Below are positions 62,301-64,000 of a DNA stretch of 64,000 nucleotides, one piece after another (positions within the stretch are counted from its first letter, which is position 1; the number at the start of each line of letters is the position of its first letter). This stretch comes from Phascolomyces articulosus (Eukaryota > Mucoromycota > Mucoromycetes > Mucorales > Lichtheimiaceae): positions 62,001-126,000 of the forward strand of contig JAIXMP010000011.1 in NCBI GenBank assembly GCA_025677815.1. The letters run 5' to 3'. The translations under genes and the position numbers were made by a program. The notes beneath the pieces were generated by a model, which had not been told where the DNA came from, did not search any database, and saw nothing but the letters and a program-made list of their open reading frames with translations.

Positions 62301-62328
62301 GTCTGTTCTCTCTCCCTCCCCCCATCTC

Positions 62329-62370
<42 letters not shown>

Positions 62371-62860
62371 CTTTATCAATTTTACAACAACAAATTATTT
62401 GTTTTCTAAGCAATTTATCATCCATTTTTTTTTGAATTCATGGCAAAAAGAATCCATTCTTTCTTTTTTTTTTTATCTTTTTTATCACACACAACACAAG
62501 ATACCTTATTTTTTAAATGTAAATTTTTGCTCTTTTAAGCCTTCTTTTTCTTTTTTTCTTTTTTTCTTTATCATCCATTTTATCATCCAACAAACCCAAA
62601 TCTTCATTTTATTCATCATTATTCAACTTACCCCAATCATGTATTCTGTTTTTGTATAAGCTTTTTTTTTTTATTCATCCCATTTCTTTCTCTCTCTTTT
62701 TTTTGTTCATACTCTTTTTTTTCAATAATATAATTCAATAATAACAAACAATAATAATAATAATTGATAATTAAAATAATAATAATACTACATCAACTAC
62801 TATTTTATTTTGTTAAAAAAGAAGTGACGCTTTAACTCATTCTTATAAATATGCTTGGAT
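62242..62860. other. Convergent 3' intergenic region with (CT)n repeat
   Basis: T/C-rich throughout. It holds a (CT)n run at about 62332-62367 and smaller CTTT units. It separates the GATA stop and the asparagine synthetase stop. No coding is seen. Confidence 0.6.
62332..62367. repeat. (CT)n microsatellite
   Basis: About 18 uninterrupted CT units in the 3' flank of the GATA gene. Confidence 0.9.
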
Positions 62861-64000
62861 TTAATAAGCAGCTTGATGTGCTTTTTGAGCTCTACCCGAA
62901 GGATCTTCACTACACCCCCAATCTTTACGAGGAATCCATCTGACGACACTTGTCGTGCAAGCTTCTTGAGGAAACCATTGATCGAACAAAACACGATACA
63001 TGTAGGCTTCTTTGGTAGTTGGTGTATCCTTGACCCATTTCTCTTTAGCTCGTTCAAATGCTTGATCAGGGACTTTGGTCTCACTCACATCTTTGAGAGC
63101 GTCAATCCAGTCATACCCAACACCATCCGAAAACTGTTCCTTTTGACGCCAAAGAATACTCTCGGGAAGATAAGGCTTGACATGCGGTTCATTGGAGGTA
63201 TCAAACGCCTTACGTACAATATATTTCTCCATACGACCGGGCCCAGGTCGTTTATCACGTGGATCAATGGACATGGCGAAATCCAAAAAGTCAAGATCCA
63301 GAAAAGGGACTCTGGCTTCTACGCCCCAAGCCATGGTCGACTTATTGGCACGTAAACAGTCAGCGTAGTGCAAATTTTTGACGCGTGTCACCGTTTCACC
63401 ATGAAAAGCAGCATCATCGGGTGCTGCGTGGAAATACAAATAACCACCAAAGACTTCATCTGCACCTTCGCCTGATAAGACCATTTTGACGCCCATGGCT
63501 TTAATTTTACGAGATAACAAATACATGGGAGTCGAGGCACGGATAGTGGTCACATCATAGGTTTCTAAATGATAAATCACATCATTGACAGCATCTAAAG
63601 CTTCTTGAATGGTAAATGTATATTCATGATGGATGGTATTCAAATGGTCTGCTACTTTACGAGCTGCAATCAAATCAGGTGACCCTTCCAGCCCTATTGA
63701 AAATGAATGCATGCCAGGCCACATTTTTGGTCCACCTATAAAAATTTTATTATCTTGCATGAGTAAAATATATATTTTTTTTCTTCCCTTCTCAAATGAA
63801 TATACTTTTTTTTCTATCTTTTTTTTTTAATAAAATCAGCTTATTTGGTAATTTATTTTTCCATCATGTTGTGTGATATCAACATACTTTCATCGAACCG
63901 CGGTTCGTCTTCTTGAATAGTTCCAGATGCAATCTTTTGAGTTTCACGGACAGCAATAGATGCAATTAAACTAGAATCTAAACCACCCGATAATAAGACA
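62861..64000 (-). CDS. ASN1: Asparagine synthetase (glutamine-hydrolysing), C-terminal part, cut by the window edge
   Basis: Two exons are visible on the minus strand (64000-63888 partial, 63735-62861). The upstream exon carries the ATP-pyrophosphatase loop ([14 protein letters not shown]), and the downstream exon has [65 protein letters not shown] and the C-terminal [11 protein letters not shown]. This is the synthetase half, which adenylates aspartate and adds ammonia. The N-terminal glutaminase domain (Cys2) must lie beyond position 64000. An apparent ATG inside the second exon's upstream flank (63760) lies in the intron and is not the start. Asparagine is made in the cytosol. Confidence 0.95.

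Overview
The window looks like nuclear DNA of a filamentous fungus, most likely an early-diverging Mucoromycota species (Mucorales-like). This placement is an inference. What supports it is the AT-rich intergenic DNA full of homopolymers, many short GT-AG introns (about 60-270 bases), a PAS-GATA factor with an 18-residue zinc-finger loop, a Pho81-type SPX-ankyrin protein, and a decayed TPR/F-box/leucine-rich-repeat gene of a kind I associate with Mucorales. I see no rRNA, tRNA or CRISPR array.

Layout. 0-3.5 kb is compact: Dpy-30/Sdc1 (COMPASS), an FHIT-type hydrolase with a 5-base microexon, and HIS6 (histidine biosynthesis), the last two sharing a 155-base divergent promoter. 5.1-8.4 kb is a seven-exon PAS-GATA regulator. 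8.4-16.1 kb is gene-poor, holding only a decayed stretch and the 3' end of a probable LINE. 16.2-20.1 kb is a PHO81-like phosphate sensor. 21.9-37.0 kb is a run of conserved genes: a glycosyltransferase-like protein resembling the N-terminal half of plant arabinokinase, DCP1, RPL23, ERG26-like, RPB3, a U2B''-like snRNP protein, a secreted GH12 glucanase and a peroxisomal adenine-nucleotide carrier. 37.0-42.8 kb is empty of recognisable genes.

42.8-49.4 kb holds MDJ1 (mitochondrial DnaJ, with a heat-shock element upstream), a type II membrane sulfotransferase and CAB4 (CoA biosynthesis). 49.6-55.8 kb is a decayed segment: a thaumatin-like pseudogene, an apparently intact pogo-type DNA transposon with terminal inverted repeats and a TA duplication, and a TPR/F-box/LRR pseudogene. 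55.8-60.9 kb is gene-poor. 61-62.2 kb is a second GATA factor with a C-terminal coiled coil, and the window ends inside asparagine synthetase on the minus strand.

The genes are mostly unrelated housekeeping functions, and I see no metabolic cluster. Exon models were built by hand from splice sites, reading phase and family resemblance. Every complete multi-exon model sums to a whole number of codons, which supports the small exons (5, 6, 10 and 19 bases) and the two GC-AG introns. I did not find a convincing new multi-gene system. The most notable items are the 5-base FHIT microexon, the pogo element with iterated subterminal 17-base repeats, and the stand-alone arabinokinase-N-like protein.
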